A stretch of 55,850 bases of DNA from Alphaproteobacteria bacterium (lineage in GTDB: Bacteria > Pseudomonadota > Alphaproteobacteria > Caulobacterales > Caulobacteraceae). The position numbers and the translations under genes were made by a program. Under the pieces are notes generated by a model, which did no database searches, had not been told where the DNA came from, and was given only the letters and a program-made list of their open reading frames with translations. Shown here one piece after another: positions 32,268 to 41,751 of this stretch (position 1 is its first letter; each line of letters starts with the position of its first letter). Where the stretch lies: the NCBI GenBank assembly GCA_018826515.1, contig JAHKAM010000062.1:1-55850 (forward strand), given 5' to 3'.

Positions 32268-34322
32268 ATGACCGCAACCGCCGTAACTCCGGCCAAGAGC
32301 CGCCCCGTCGATCCGCTGCTGATCGTGATGGCGGTCGGATTCGTGGTCGCCGTCGGGGCTCTGGCCTATCCGGCGTTCCGCGCTGATCCGACCAGCGCGC
32401 CCGGTCTGGTGCTGATCTTCACCGTCGGCGCCGTCGCCCTGATCGGGCTGTTCGCCTTCGCCCGCACCGAGACCCGCCGGCCCCTTGGCGACGCTACGGT
32501 GGATCTGCTGGACGCCATGGCCGAGCCGGCGGCGCTGGTCTGGTCGACCGGCCAGGTGCTGGCTTTCAACGGCGCCTGGGCCGAGGCCAACGGCGCCACG
32601 GTCGCGCTGCCCAAGGGCAAGTCCGCCTCGGCCCTCTATATGGCCTTCGCCCAGGCCCGCGCCGGGGAACAGGGCCGCGCCATCGTTGTCATCGGCGAGC
32701 GCGAGCAGGAAGTCCTCATCGGCCAGGCGGGGGAGGGCCGTTTCCTCGTGCGTGCGGCGCCCGAAGCCGTATTGCCGGTCGGTGCGCCGGTCATGCCGCG
32801 CCACGCCGCGGCCTCCAACGCTGTCGAAAGCCGCGCCATGGCCGCCGGCGCCCCGTTCGGCTCGGCCGTCGTCGCCGCCGACGATCTGTTCTCCGGCAAG
32901 GTGGAAGAGCCCAACGCCGCCCTGTCGGTCCTGACCGGACCCGCCGCCGCCCGCGACGCCGCCTTCGGTCATCTGTTCGACCCGGCCGGGGTGGCCGAGG
33001 CGCGGCTGAAGCTGGACGGCGGCTCTTCCGGCCCCATCGAACTGGTCGCCCGCGCCTTCCCTGACCGGATGCTGCACCTCTATGTCGCGCCGGAGGGCGA
33101 TCGGCGCCGTATCTGGCTGTTCGACGTCACGGCGCAGAAGTCGATGGAGCTGCAGCTTTCGCAGGCCCAGAAGATGCAGGCCGTGGGCCAGCTGGCCGGC
33201 GGCGTGGCGCACGATTTCAACAATCTGCTGACCGCCATCCAGCTGCAGCTGTCCGGCCTGCTCGAACGGCATCCGGTCGGCGATCCCTCCTATGAGGGGC
33301 TCAACGAAATCCGCCAGACCGCCATCCGCGCCGCCGATCTGGTGCGCAAGCTGCTGGCCTTCTCGCGCAAGTCGACGGTCCGGCGTGAGCGACTCGACCT
33401 CGGCGAACTGGTCGGCGAGTTCGCCGTCCTGCTGCGCCGGCTGCTGCGCGAGGATGTGCGGCTGGAGACCGACTATGGCCGTGACCTGCCGGTGGTGCTG
33501 GCGGACAAGAGCCAGCTCGAGACGGCGGTGATGAACCTGGCCGTCAACGCCCGCGACGCCATGCGCGGCGTGGTCGAGCCCGGCGCCGGCGTTGTCACCA
33601 TCCGCACCGCCCGCCTGACCGCCGAGGAAGCCCGCCTGCTGGGCTGGAACGCCGCCGCCACCGCAGCGGTGGCCCTGATCGAGGTCAGCGATTCCGGTCC
33701 CGGCGTCCCGCCCGAACTGCTGGACAAGATCTTCGAACCCTTCTTCACCACCAAGGCGGTGAACGAGGGCACCGGCATGGGTCTGGCGACCGTCTACGGC
33801 ATCGTCGAACAGGCCGGCGGCCACATCAACGTCTCGAACGCGCCGGCCGGTGGGGCCGTCTTCCGCATCTTCCTGCCCGAGGCGGCCGAGGCCGATCTGG
33901 CCGAGACGCCGGTCATCGAGAAGGTCGCCAAGGCGCCGCGCGACCTGTCGGGCGCCGGCCGCATCCTGTTCGTCGAGGACGAGGCCGCCGTGCGCGGCAT
34001 CGCCGCTCGCCTGCTGCGCCAGCGCGGCTATGAGGTGATCGAGGCCGAGGACGGCGAGCAGGCGCTGGAACTGGCGGAACTCCACGCCGGAACCATCGAC
34101 ATGATGATCTCCGACGTCATCATGCCGGGCCTCGACGGTCCGGCCCTGCTGAAGAAGGCGCGGCAATACCTCGGCGACGCCCCGGTCCTGTTCATCTCGG
34201 GCTATGCCGAAAGCGACTTTTCGGACCTGCTTCAGGACGAGGTCGGGGTCTCCTTCCTTCCCAAGCCGCTGGACATCAAAACCCTGGCGGAGCGCGTGAA
34301 GCAGGAACTGCACGCCGGGTGA
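32268..34322 (+). CDS. cckA: Cell-cycle hybrid histidine kinase CckA
   Basis: Inner-membrane kinase/phosphatase that feeds phosphate through ChpT to CtrA and CpdR in alphaproteobacterial cell-cycle control. The 684-residue protein has two N-terminal transmembrane helices (about 17-36 and 46-66), a PAS-like region (about 75-290), a HisKA domain with [14 protein letters not shown] and His 315, an HATPase domain with N box NLAVNARDA and G boxes SDSGPGVP and [11 protein letters not shown], and a receiver with Asp 616 in [11 protein letters not shown] and FLPKPLD. This order and the HisKA sequence are characteristic of CckA. It is separated from leucine dehydrogenase by 75 nt. Confidence 0.93.
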   Translation: MTATAVTPAKSRPVDPLLIVMAVGFVVAVGALAYPAFRADPTSAPGLVLIFTVGAVALIGLFAFARTETRRPLGDATVDLLDAMAEPAALVWSTGQVLAFNGAWAEANGATVALPKGKSASALYMAFAQARAGEQGRAIVVIGEREQEVLIGQAGEGRFLVRAAPEAVLPVGAPVMPRHAAASNAVESRAMAAGAPFGSAVVAADDLFSGKVEEPNAALSVLTGPAAARDAAFGHLFDPAGVAEARLKLDGGSSGPIELVARAFPDRMLHLYVAPEGDRRRIWLFDVTAQKSMELQLSQAQKMQAVGQLAGGVAHDFNNLLTAIQLQLSGLLERHPVGDPSYEGLNEIRQTAIRAADLVRKLLAFSRKSTVRRERLDLGELVGEFAVLLRRLLREDVRLETDYGRDLPVVLADKSQLETAVMNLAVNARDAMRGVVEPGAGVVTIRTARLTAEEARLLGWNAAATAAVALIEVSDSGPGVPPELLDKIFEPFFTTKAVNEGTGMGLATVYGIVEQAGGHINVSNAPAGGAVFRIFLPEAAEADLAETPVIEKVAKAPRDLSGAGRILFVEDEAAVRGIAARLLRQRGYEVIEAEDGEQALELAELHAGTIDMMISDVIMPGLDGPALLKKARQYLGDAPVLFISGYAESDFSDLLQDEVGVSFLPKPLDIKTLAERVKQELHAG

Positions 34323-34397
34323 CGCTGACAGAACCGTAACTTGCCAATCCGGACCCGGCGCCATCCCTTGGCGCCTTGCGCCACGGGAGCTGAGACC

Positions 34398-36230
34398 ATG
34401 ATCGATCGTCGCCGCCTGATGTTCACCGCCGCCGCCGGAGCGGGCCTCGCCGCCTGCGGTCAGGCCCTGGCGCAGACGCCCGCCGCGGCCGCCTCGGCCT
34501 CCGCCGCCCTGACCGCCCTGATGAACGGCATCGTCCAGACCTTCCTGCTGGAGTCGCCCGAGACCCTGACCTCGCTGGGCATGGACAAGGGTCCGATGAC
34601 GGCGATGAAGTCGCGGCTCGACGACCGCTCCCAGGCCAAGATCGACGCCGACCGGGTCGTGTTCCGGCGCCAGATGGATCAGCTGAAGGCCATCGACCGC
34701 AACGCCCTGCCCGAGACCGAAGGCGTGTATCACGACGCCCTGAGCTTCTTCGGCGAGACCCAGATGATGGGCGACCGTTTCCCCTATGGCGGCGGCGGGT
34801 TCGGCCCGGCGCCCTATACCATCTCCCAACTGACGGGGTCGTATCAGGGACTGCCCGACTTCCTCGACACCCAGCACGCCATCGAAACGGCCGAGGACGC
34901 GGAGGCCTATCTCTCGCGCGTCGCCGCCTTCCCGACCGCGCTGGATCAGGAAACCGCGCGGATGCAGGCCGATTTCGCGGCCGGGGCCGTGCCGCCGGAC
35001 TTCGTCATCGACAAGACCCTGCTGCAGCTCGCCAATCTGTATGAGACGCCGGCCGACCGGATGGTCCTGACCACCTCCGTCGTGCGGCGAACGGGCGAGA
35101 AGAATATCCCCGGCGACTGGGGCGCCCGCGCCCAACGGATCGTCGAGGGCGAGGTCTATCCGGCCCTGCGCCGTCAGGCCGAGGCCATGCGCGCCCGTCG
35201 CGCCGGGGCGACCCATGACGCCGGCGTCTGGCGTCTGCCGGATGGCGAGGCCTATTACGACTGGGGCATCCGCAGCTACACCACCTCCACCCTGTCGGGC
35301 GCCGAGATCCACGCCCTCGGCCTGCAACAGGTGGCCGAGCTCTCGGCGCGCGCCGATGTGCTGCTGAAGGCCCAGGGGCTGACCCAGGGCACGGTGGGCG
35401 AGCGCATTTCGGCCCTCGGCAAGGACCCCAGCCAGCTCTATCCCAACACTGACGCCGGCAAGGAGCAGCTGCTGGCTGACCTCAACGCCCAGATGGCCGA
35501 GATGGCCGTTCGGCTGCCCGAGTATTTTGGCCGCATCCCGGTTGCGCCGGTCGAGATCCGGCGGGTGCCGACCTTCATCGAGGCCGGCGCGCCCGGCGGC
35601 TATTACAACGCGCCGGCGCTCGATGGTTCGCGGCCCGGCGCCTACTACATCAACCTGCGCGACACGTCGGAATGGCCGCGCATGCAGCTGCCGACCCTGA
35701 CCTATCATGAGGCCTCGCCGGGCCATCACCACCAGATCGCCCTGCAGCAGGAACAGCCGGGCCGGCCCCTGCTGATGCAGGTTCTCGGCTTCTCGGCCTA
35801 TTCCGAGGGCTGGGCCCTGTATTCCGAGCAGCTGGCCGACGAGATGGGGGTCTATGAGGGCAATCCGATCGGGCAGATCGGCTATCTGCAGTCGCTGTTG
35901 TTCCGCGCCACCCGGCTGGTCGCCGACTCCGGCCTGCACCACGAACGCTGGAGCCGCGAACAGACCATCCGCTACATGGTCGAGACCCTGGGCGATTCCG
36001 AAACGGCGGTCACCACCGAGGTCGAGCGCTACTGCGTCTGGCCGGGTCAGGCCTCCAGCTACAAGGTCGGTCACAACAAATGGGTCGAGCTGCGCGCGCG
36101 GGCCCAGGCCGCGCTCGGCGACCGGTTCGACATCAAGGCCTTCCACGATGCCGGTATGAACGCCGGCGGCGTCCCGCTGACCGTGCTGGACAAGATCATG
36201 ACCGACTGGATCGCGGCCCAGCGCGCCTGA
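34398..36230 (+). CDS. Tat-exported DUF885 protein, probable metallohydrolase (first of two)
   Basis: A 610-residue periplasmic protein of the DUF885 family. The N-terminus MIDRRRLMFTAAAGAGLAAC has a twin-arginine signal and a lipobox-like LAAC. The likely zinc site is YHEASPGHHHQ (near residue 440), an HExxxGH motif, with a downstream Glu in YSEGWALYSE. Family members are predicted carboxypeptidase- or M3-like peptidases, though few have been tested. The ATG at 34398 has a GGGAG ribosome site. A paralogue follows 63 nt later with the same signal and motif. Confidence 0.85.
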   Translation: MIDRRRLMFTAAAGAGLAACGQALAQTPAAAASASAALTALMNGIVQTFLLESPETLTSLGMDKGPMTAMKSRLDDRSQAKIDADRVVFRRQMDQLKAIDRNALPETEGVYHDALSFFGETQMMGDRFPYGGGGFGPAPYTISQLTGSYQGLPDFLDTQHAIETAEDAEAYLSRVAAFPTALDQETARMQADFAAGAVPPDFVIDKTLLQLANLYETPADRMVLTTSVVRRTGEKNIPGDWGARAQRIVEGEVYPALRRQAEAMRARRAGATHDAGVWRLPDGEAYYDWGIRSYTTSTLSGAEIHALGLQQVAELSARADVLLKAQGLTQGTVGERISALGKDPSQLYPNTDAGKEQLLADLNAQMAEMAVRLPEYFGRIPVAPVEIRRVPTFIEAGAPGGYYNAPALDGSRPGAYYINLRDTSEWPRMQLPTLTYHEASPGHHHQIALQQEQPGRPLLMQVLGFSAYSEGWALYSEQLADEMGVYEGNPIGQIGYLQSLLFRATRLVADSGLHHERWSREQTIRYMVETLGDSETAVTTEVERYCVWPGQASSYKVGHNKWVELRARAQAALGDRFDIKAFHDAGMNAGGVPLTVLDKIMTDWIAAQRA

Positions 36231-36293
36231 CCGCGTCCCTGCGGCGGGGTCCGGCAGGGTCCCGCCATCGCTTCTGACCTCGGAGAGCCCGCC

Positions 36294-38096
36294 ATGATCG
36301 ACCGCCGTCGCCTGCTGATGACTGTCGCCGCCGGAACCGGGCTGGCGTCGGTCGGACTACCCGCCCGGGCGGTCGCGACCGAAGGCGACTCCGCCCTCGA
36401 CGCCCTCCTGACGCGCTGGTTCGACGAGGACATCGATTCCTCGCCCGAGAGCGCCACCAACCTCGGCCTCGACCGCGGCGAGCGCGCGGTACTGTCGTCC
36501 CGGCTGAGCGACGTCAGCGACTCCGCATGGCGCGCCGACCGGGCCCAGGCGATCCAGCGAGATCGGATGCTGCGCACGTTCGACACGCAGGGTCTGAGCG
36601 AAGCGGGCCGGATCAACTACGCCATCGCGGCCTTCCGCGCGGCCGGCGCGGCGGCCGGCGCCGGCTTCGACTACGGCTCTGCGCTCGGCGGCGGCCGGAT
36701 GGGGCCCTATCTCGTCAACCAGATGACCGGCGCCTATTTCACCGTGCCGGATTTCCTCGACAGCCAGCACCGCGTCGAGGATCGCGACGGCGCCGAAGCC
36801 TTCCTCGCCCGACTCTCCGCCCTTGCGCCAAACCTCGACGCCGAGACTGCGCGCATCAGGGCAGATGCGGGCAAGGGCGTGGTCCCGCCGGACTTCGTGA
36901 TCGACATGACCGCCCGCCAGATGCGCGCCTTCGCCGGTCAGGCGCCCGCCGACATGGCCATGATCCGCACGCTGGAGCGCAAGGCCTCGGCCGCCGGACT
37001 GTCCGGGTACGGCGCGCGGGCGGGCGGGATCGTCGAGGCCGAGGTCAAGCCGGCCCTGGCGCGCCAGATCGCCCTGTTCGAATCCCTGCGGCCCGATGCG
37101 GTCCACGAGGCGAGCCTGCGCCGTCTGCCGCAAGGCGAGGCCTTCTACGCCCATGCGCTGAAATACTGGACCACCACCACCCTTTCGGCCGCGGAGATCC
37201 ACGCCATCGGCCTTGAGCAGGTCGCGGCCATCAGCGCCGAGATCGATACGATCCTGAAGGCCCGGGGCATGACCCAGGGCACGGTCGGCGAACGGATCGA
37301 CGCGCTCAACAAGGACCCGGCCCAGCTATGGCCCGACACCGAGGCCGGCAAGGCGGCCCTGCTGGAGTCCCTGAATCGACAGGTGGCGGCGCTGGAGCCC
37401 CTGCTGCCGCGTCTGTTCGGCCGGCTGCCGCGCGCCGGGGTCGAGGTGCGGCGGGTGCCGCCGGCGATCGAGGCCGGCGCGCCGGGGGGCTATTATCAAG
37501 GGCCGCCGCTGGATGGCTCGCGGCCGGGCGCCTACTATATCAACCTGCGCTCGACGGCGAACTGGCCCAAATTCTCCCTGCCGACCCTGACCTATCACGA
37601 GGCGTCGCCGGGCCATCACCTGCAGGTCGCCCTGCAGCGCGAGACGGCGAGCCTGCCGCCCTACCGCCGCGCCAACGGCTTCTCCGCCTATAATGAGGGT
37701 TGGGCGCTCTATGCCGAGGCCGTGGCGGCCGATGATCTCGACGTCTACGCCGACGATCCGCTGGGCCGGGTCGGCTTCCTGATGTCCTATCTGTTCCGCG
37801 CCGTGCGGCTGGTGGTCGACACCGGCCTCCACGACCAGGGCTGGAGCCGCGAGCGGGCGGTCGACTATATGGTGGCCTCCGGCGCCAAGCCGGTCGGGGC
37901 CGCCAACAGCGAGATCAACCGCTATACGGTCATGCCGGGACAGGCCTGCTCCTACAAGATCGGCCACACCGTCATCGCCCGCCTGCGCGCGGATCAGCAG
38001 GCGCGCCCGGGCTTCGACCTGCGCGCCTTCCACGACAAGGTGCTGGTCAACGGCTCCGTGCCGCTGGCGGTTCTTGAGGAACTGATCCGGAGCTAG
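36294..38096 (+). CDS. Tat-exported DUF885 protein, probable metallohydrolase (second of two)
   Basis: A 600-residue paralogue of the preceding gene. Its start MIDRRRLLMTVAAGTGLASVG gives a twin-arginine signal ending at ARA, without the lipobox Cys, so this copy is probably soluble in the periplasm. The motif YHEASPGHHLQ and YNEGWALYAE are kept, as are VPPDFVID and SRPGAYYINLR. The two differ over most of the N-terminal half, so the duplication is old. The stop overlaps the convergent LysR stop by 4 nt (CTAG). Confidence 0.85.
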   Translation: MIDRRRLLMTVAAGTGLASVGLPARAVATEGDSALDALLTRWFDEDIDSSPESATNLGLDRGERAVLSSRLSDVSDSAWRADRAQAIQRDRMLRTFDTQGLSEAGRINYAIAAFRAAGAAAGAGFDYGSALGGGRMGPYLVNQMTGAYFTVPDFLDSQHRVEDRDGAEAFLARLSALAPNLDAETARIRADAGKGVVPPDFVIDMTARQMRAFAGQAPADMAMIRTLERKASAAGLSGYGARAGGIVEAEVKPALARQIALFESLRPDAVHEASLRRLPQGEAFYAHALKYWTTTTLSAAEIHAIGLEQVAAISAEIDTILKARGMTQGTVGERIDALNKDPAQLWPDTEAGKAALLESLNRQVAALEPLLPRLFGRLPRAGVEVRRVPPAIEAGAPGGYYQGPPLDGSRPGAYYINLRSTANWPKFSLPTLTYHEASPGHHLQVALQRETASLPPYRRANGFSAYNEGWALYAEAVAADDLDVYADDPLGRVGFLMSYLFRAVRLVVDTGLHDQGWSRERAVDYMVASGAKPVGAANSEINRYTVMPGQACSYKIGHTVIARLRADQQARPGFDLRAFHDKVLVNGSVPLAVLEELIRS

Positions 38097-39007
38097 GCGC
38101 CGCCGCGCGCCTCGACCACCGTCGGGTCGGCATCGGCCTGGTCCTGGATCCAGTTGCGGAACCGGGCGATCTTGGGCGAGCGTCGACGTCCTTCCGGCCA
38201 GACCAGATAGTAGCCGCTGTGGAAGGAGACTGTCTGTCGGAAGGGCCGCACGAGCAGACCGTTGCCGATCTCGCGCGCGAACAGGATCGGCGAGGCGAGG
38301 GCGACGCCCTGGTCGCCGAGAGCCGAAGCCACCTCCAGCACCTGATAGTCCGCGGTGAGCCGCGCCGCCGCGCGGGTCGGGCTCGCGACCCCCGCGGCCT
38401 GGAACCAGGCGGCCCATTCCTTCTCCAGGCCGATGCGGGGCGCGTCCAGCAGGTCGGCGGGATCGACCAGTTTCAAACGCTCGGCCATGGTCGGGGTGCA
38501 CAGCGGGCTGAAGACGCTGGGCATCAGCAACTGGCTTTCCAGTCCCGGCCAGTCGCCGTGGCCCGAACGAATGCCGACGTCCAGATTCTCGCGCGACAGG
38601 TCGAGCAGGGCGGGGTTGGTGTCGAGCCGGACCGCAAGCCCCGGATTGGCGAGCTGAAAGGCCCCGAGTCTCGGCGCCAGCCACTGGGTCGCCAGGGTCG
38701 CCAGGGTGGTGATCGACAGGATGTGCTCGTCCGCCTCTGTCAGATCGCTGACGGCACGGCGCAAGAGGGTCATGGCCTCGGTCGCGGCGCGTGACAGTCG
38801 CTCCCCACCCTCGGTCGGACGGACCTCGCGGGGCAGGCGGCGGAACAGGCTCTGGCCCAGCCGGCCTTCCAGCGCCTTGATCTGCCAGCTGACCGCGGCC
38901 TGGGTCATGCCCAGTTCCTCCGCGGCGCGGGTGAAGCTCTTCAGACGGGCGGCGGCCTCGAACACGCGGATGGAGGCGAGGGGGATGCCAGCGAGGGGAT
39001 CAGCCAT
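38093..39007 (-). CDS. LysR-family regulator (GcvA-like)
   Basis: Transcriptional regulator of 304 residues. The N-terminal winged helix-turn-helix is IRVFEAAARLKSFTRAAEEL then LGMTQAAVSWQIKALEGRLG (about 13-52), a GcvA-type sequence, followed by a type 2 periplasmic-binding effector domain. The ATG at 39007 is taken rather than a TTG two codons upstream. A LysR-type inverted repeat covers this start codon, consistent with autoregulation, and the divergent small gene at 39107 is a candidate target. Confidence 0.88.
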   Translation of the reverse strand: MADPLAGIPLASIRVFEAAARLKSFTRAAEELGMTQAAVSWQIKALEGRLGQSLFRRLPREVRPTEGGERLSRAATEAMTLLRRAVSDLTEADEHILSITTLATLATQWLAPRLGAFQLANPGLAVRLDTNPALLDLSRENLDVGIRSGHGDWPGLESQLLMPSVFSPLCTPTMAERLKLVDPADLLDAPRIGLEKEWAAWFQAAGVASPTRAAARLTADYQVLEVASALGDQGVALASPILFAREIGNGLLVRPFRQTVSFHSGYYLVWPEGRRRSPKIARFRNWIQDQADADPTVVEARGGA

Positions 39008-39021
39008 AAGCAAACCTTATG
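39005..39021. promoter_or_regulatory. LysR-type operator (T-N11-A inverted repeat)
   Basis: CATAAG-CAAAC-CTTATG is a perfect 6-bp inverted repeat with a 5-nt centre and contains the T-N11-A motif of LysR boxes. It overlaps the regulator's own start codon. Confidence 0.5.
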
Positions 39022-39106
39022 TAAGTCGGCGACAATCTGGTTTGTTGCGCCGTCCTGTCAAGCTCATCCTGTGTCCATCATCATTAGAGAGATTGAGGAA
39101 GCCGGA

Positions 39107-39238
39107 ATGGAAGAGATGCACCACACGCATAAGGAGCCTGCATGGGGATGGGTTTCCGTGCTGGATGACTGGCGCCGCAGCCGGACCCGCAGACGGCTGC
39201 GCACGCCGTCGCGCATCGTGACGCCCCGGAGCCGCTGA
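39107..39238 (+). CDS. Small arginine-rich protein, 43 aa, possibly DUF1127-like
   Basis: A short gene divergent from the LysR regulator. It starts MEEMHHTHKEPAWGW and is Arg-rich from residue 22 (DDWRRSRTRRRLRTPSR). A strong GAGGAAG ribosome site lies 6-8 nt before the ATG. Small Arg-rich proteins divergent from GcvA-like LysR genes are common in alphaproteobacteria, and the WRRxRxxRR stretch recalls DUF1127, but the usual DUF1127 C-terminal half (a DIG motif) is missing. It may be a shortened relative or an unrelated peptide. No function can be assigned. Confidence 0.5.
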   Translation: MEEMHHTHKEPAWGWVSVLDDWRRSRTRRRLRTPSRIVTPRSR

Positions 39239-39311
39239 TGGTCCTCAATCCGGTCCGCCGCAGGAGAATTCCCTTCCCCCGCCTGTGACCGTCGGCCCGC
39301 AAGGGCCGTGA

Positions 39312-39346
39312 CCCGGAACCCGGAGTCTCCTGCTCCGGGTTCCGGG
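39312..39346. repeat. Perfect 14-bp inverted repeat in the gap before the serine hydrolase
   Basis: CCCGGAACCCGGAG and its reverse complement are separated by TCTCCTG. There is no T-tract on either side. It may end the small transcript at 39107 by a factor-dependent route or stabilise the RNA 3' end. Apart from the small gene, this is all I see between 39014 and 39417. Confidence 0.55.
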
Positions 39347-39417
39347 CCGAGCCATGTCCCGCGACGGAAGCGCTACGATCCTGCCGTTCCAGATCTGGAT
39401 CATCGACGGAGCGGACC

Positions 39418-40425
39418 ATGCAGATCGACCGACGCGGCCTGTTGGGCGGAGCCCTGGCCATCGCCACGGCGCCGACCGTGGGATGGGCCCGATCCGGCGA
39501 CCATGCGGCGGCGGCCGCCTATTCGGCGCAACGGCGGGGCGTGTCTCTTCTGGTCATGCAGGGGGGCCGCCTTCTGTTCGAAGACTATCCCCGCTCCGGT
39601 CCTGACGACACGCATGAGCTGGCCAGCGGGACCAAGAGTTTCAGTGGCGTTCTCGCAGCCGCCATGGTGCAGGACGGGCTCCTGACGCTGGACGAGCCCT
39701 GCGCCGACACCCTGACCGAATGGCGGGATGATCCGGTCAAACGGGCGGCCACGATCCGGACTCTTCTGGGTCTGTCCTCGGGCGTCGGCGGCGGCGCCGT
39801 CGGGCGGCCGTCGACCTATGCCGCCTCGGTGGCCCAGCCGTTCGCCGGAGCAGCCGGCGTCTTTCGCTATGGGCCCACGCCCTTTCAGGTGTTCGGCGAG
39901 ATCGTTCGCCGCAAGCTGGCGGCGGCGGGACGGTCTGACGACGTCCTGGCCTTCATGGATGAGCGGCTTCTGCGCCCCGCCGGGGTGTCGCATGGGCCGT
40001 GGCGGCGGCAGAACGGTCAGCCCAATATGCCCTCCGGCGCGCGGTTCAACGCCCGCAATTGGGCCCGGTTCGGAGCCTTTGTACAAGGCGGTTGTCGTGT
40101 CGATGGCCGCGCCATTGTCGACGCGGCCGCTCTGGCCGACTGCTTCCGTCCGACACCGGCCAATCCGGGCTATGGCCTCACATGGTGGCTGTTGCGCCCG
40201 GGTCTGGTTCCGCCCGGTCCCCGGTCTCCGATCGATTCCTCGGCCGCCGCCCTGGCGGGTCTGCCCGCGGTGAGCATGGCCGCGGGCGCGGGGAACCAGC
40301 GTCTTTACCTGGTCCCGGACCGCGACATGGTCATCGTGCGCCAGGCCGATGGTATTCTCAGGGGCATGATGGGCGACGGAACGGACTGGTCTGACGCGGA
40401 ATTCCTCCGCCTCATCCTCAGCTGA
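39418..40425 (+). CDS. Serine hydrolase, beta-lactamase/DD-peptidase family
   Basis: A 335-residue exported protein with a twin-arginine-like signal (MQIDRRGLLGGALAIATAPT). The class C beta-lactamase fold is indicated by the SxxK motif SGTK with Ser 70 and Lys 73 followed by FSGVLAAAMVQDGLLTLD, and FRYGPTPFQVFGEIV, where the usual Tyr-x-Asn has become Tyr-Gly-Pro. Many such proteins are esterases or peptidases with no lactamase activity; the altered second motif makes a true beta-lactamase unlikely. The last 8 nt overlap the convergent flavoprotein gene. Confidence 0.83.
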   Translation: MQIDRRGLLGGALAIATAPTVGWARSGDHAAAAAYSAQRRGVSLLVMQGGRLLFEDYPRSGPDDTHELASGTKSFSGVLAAAMVQDGLLTLDEPCADTLTEWRDDPVKRAATIRTLLGLSSGVGGGAVGRPSTYAASVAQPFAGAAGVFRYGPTPFQVFGEIVRRKLAAAGRSDDVLAFMDERLLRPAGVSHGPWRRQNGQPNMPSGARFNARNWARFGAFVQGGCRVDGRAIVDAAALADCFRPTPANPGYGLTWWLLRPGLVPPGPRSPIDSSAAALAGLPAVSMAAGAGNQRLYLVPDRDMVIVRQADGILRGMMGDGTDWSDAEFLRLILS

Positions 40426-41326
40426 CCATCCAGCCGTCGGCTTCGCGCAAAGCGTTGTGGATCGCGGTTGCAGCGATCGCCGCCTCGGCTGACGCCACGG
40501 CGATCTGGTTCAGGCCCCGGACCACATCGCCGGCCGCATAGAGGCCCTTCACGCTGGTCTGCTGGTGGGGATCGACGAACAGTCGCCCATCCTCGCCAAT
40601 CGCGGCGTCCAGGCCGTGGGCCAGGCCCGCGTTCGGCGACGTTCCCAGGGCCGAATAGACCAGATCAAAGCTGCGATAGTCGCCGTTCCAGCCCAGCGCC
40701 GTGACCCGGTCGTCCTCGAGCCGGACGTCTTCGATCGGCGCGCGGATAAGCTCGATGCCGAGCCGGGTCAGTTCCGCCTCCTCGGCCAGGGCCCCGGCGG
40801 GTCCGGTATGGATCAGGGCGACGCGGTCGGAATAGGTGCGCAGGAAGGCCGCCTCGCGCGCGCCCTTGTCATCATTCCCGATCACGGCGACCGCCTTGCC
40901 GATCGCTTCATAGCCGTCGCAGATCGGACAGATGCGGACGAGCGACCGTTCGACGGCCCGTTCGACGCCCGGGAGGTCGGGGTGGTGGTCGATCACCCCG
41001 GTCGCCAGCAGGACCGCGCGGATCCGAACCTCGCGGCCATTCAGACGGGCGACGAAGCCTTCGCCGTCGCGCTTCAGCCCCTCGACCCGACCGCCCTCTA
41101 TCACCGCGCCGTATTCGCCGGCCTGTTCCGTCATCCGTTTCAGGATGTCGTCGCCCGTGATGCCATGGGGAAAGCCCGGCATGTTGTGGCTGACCGGGAT
41201 CCAGCAGGCCCGCGGGGCTCCGCCATCAGCCACAAGAACGCGCCGCCGGAAGCGGGCGAGATAGGTCGCCGCCGTCAGGCCCGCGGGGCCCGCGCCGACG
41301 ATCAGGACTTCGGGATCATCGCTCAT
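40418..41326 (-). CDS. Thioredoxin-reductase-like NAD(P)/FAD oxidoreductase
   Basis: A 302-residue flavoprotein. FAD-binding motif VLIVGAGPAGLTAATYLA (7-24), a redox-type CPICDG with Cys 133 and Cys 136, a second nucleotide-binding motif AVIGNDDKGAREAAFL, and the C-terminal FAD motif GLYAAGDVVRGLNQI are in the thioredoxin reductase order. The NAD(P) motif GNDDKG lacks the usual GxGxxA pattern, so coenzyme choice or activity may differ from true TrxB. Its partner may be another thiol protein. It converges on the serine hydrolase. Confidence 0.85.
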   Translation of the reverse strand: MSDDPEVLIVGAGPAGLTAATYLARFRRRVLVADGGAPRACWIPVSHNMPGFPHGITGDDILKRMTEQAGEYGAVIEGGRVEGLKRDGEGFVARLNGREVRIRAVLLATGVIDHHPDLPGVERAVERSLVRICPICDGYEAIGKAVAVIGNDDKGAREAAFLRTYSDRVALIHTGPAGALAEEAELTRLGIELIRAPIEDVRLEDDRVTALGWNGDYRSFDLVYSALGTSPNAGLAHGLDAAIGEDGRLFVDPHQQTSVKGLYAAGDVVRGLNQIAVASAEAAIAATAIHNALREADGWMVS

Positions 41327-41431
41327 TGGCTGGCACGCCCCGGCTTTTCTGCACGCCCCGTCTCGCGTTCGCCCCGGAGCCTCGCCCGGTTCGGGCGCCG
41401 GGCACGATAGCGCGGCTCAGGGTGCGTGTCG

Positions 41432-41566
41432 CTACAGCGTCGGATCGTCCTGCCGCCCTTCGACGTCGTCCAGCACCTGACGCATCAGGTCCGCGTCGAT
41501 CAGAACCGGAGGCTCACAGAAGGCGATGATCCAGCGCTGAACCAGCGAGCTCGTTTCGCTATCCAA
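41432..41566 (-). CDS. Possible small protein, 44 aa, TTG start
   Basis: A short open frame in the 425-nt gap between the flavoprotein and icd. It reads from a TTG (41566) with GGGGGC about 9 nt upstream and includes [20 protein letters not shown] and an acidic end. Codon third positions are mostly G or C, which favours coding. No family is recognised. The rest of the gap shows only the presumed icd promoter region, with no clear motif. Confidence 0.38.
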   Translation of the reverse strand: MDSETSSLVQRWIIAFCEPPVLIDADLMRQVLDDVEGRQDDPTL

Positions 41567-41751
41567 GAGAGAAGCCCCCACACACGATACAGGCCTGCAG
41601 AACCACCCCCGGGACCCGGCGGTTCACCTTGGCCGTGAGAGACTTTTTCGAGGCAGGGTTAACCGGCGGCGCCCCGACCTTTGCGCCCGACCGCTCGCCC
41701 CGCTATACCGCCCGCCTCACTCCCCATTCCCAATCAGAGGCGCGAACCCGC

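Noticed and set aside
31197..36146. A 1,649-codon open frame on the minus strand across leucine dehydrogenase, cckA and the first DUF885 gene
   Set aside because: It is antisense to three well-conserved genes and reflects the GC-rich third positions of their codons. It has no recognisable domain.
39418..40425. Calling the serine hydrolase an antibiotic-resistance beta-lactamase
   Set aside because: The SxxK motif is present but the second catalytic motif is Tyr-Gly-Pro rather than Tyr-x-Asn and no KTG-type motif stands out.
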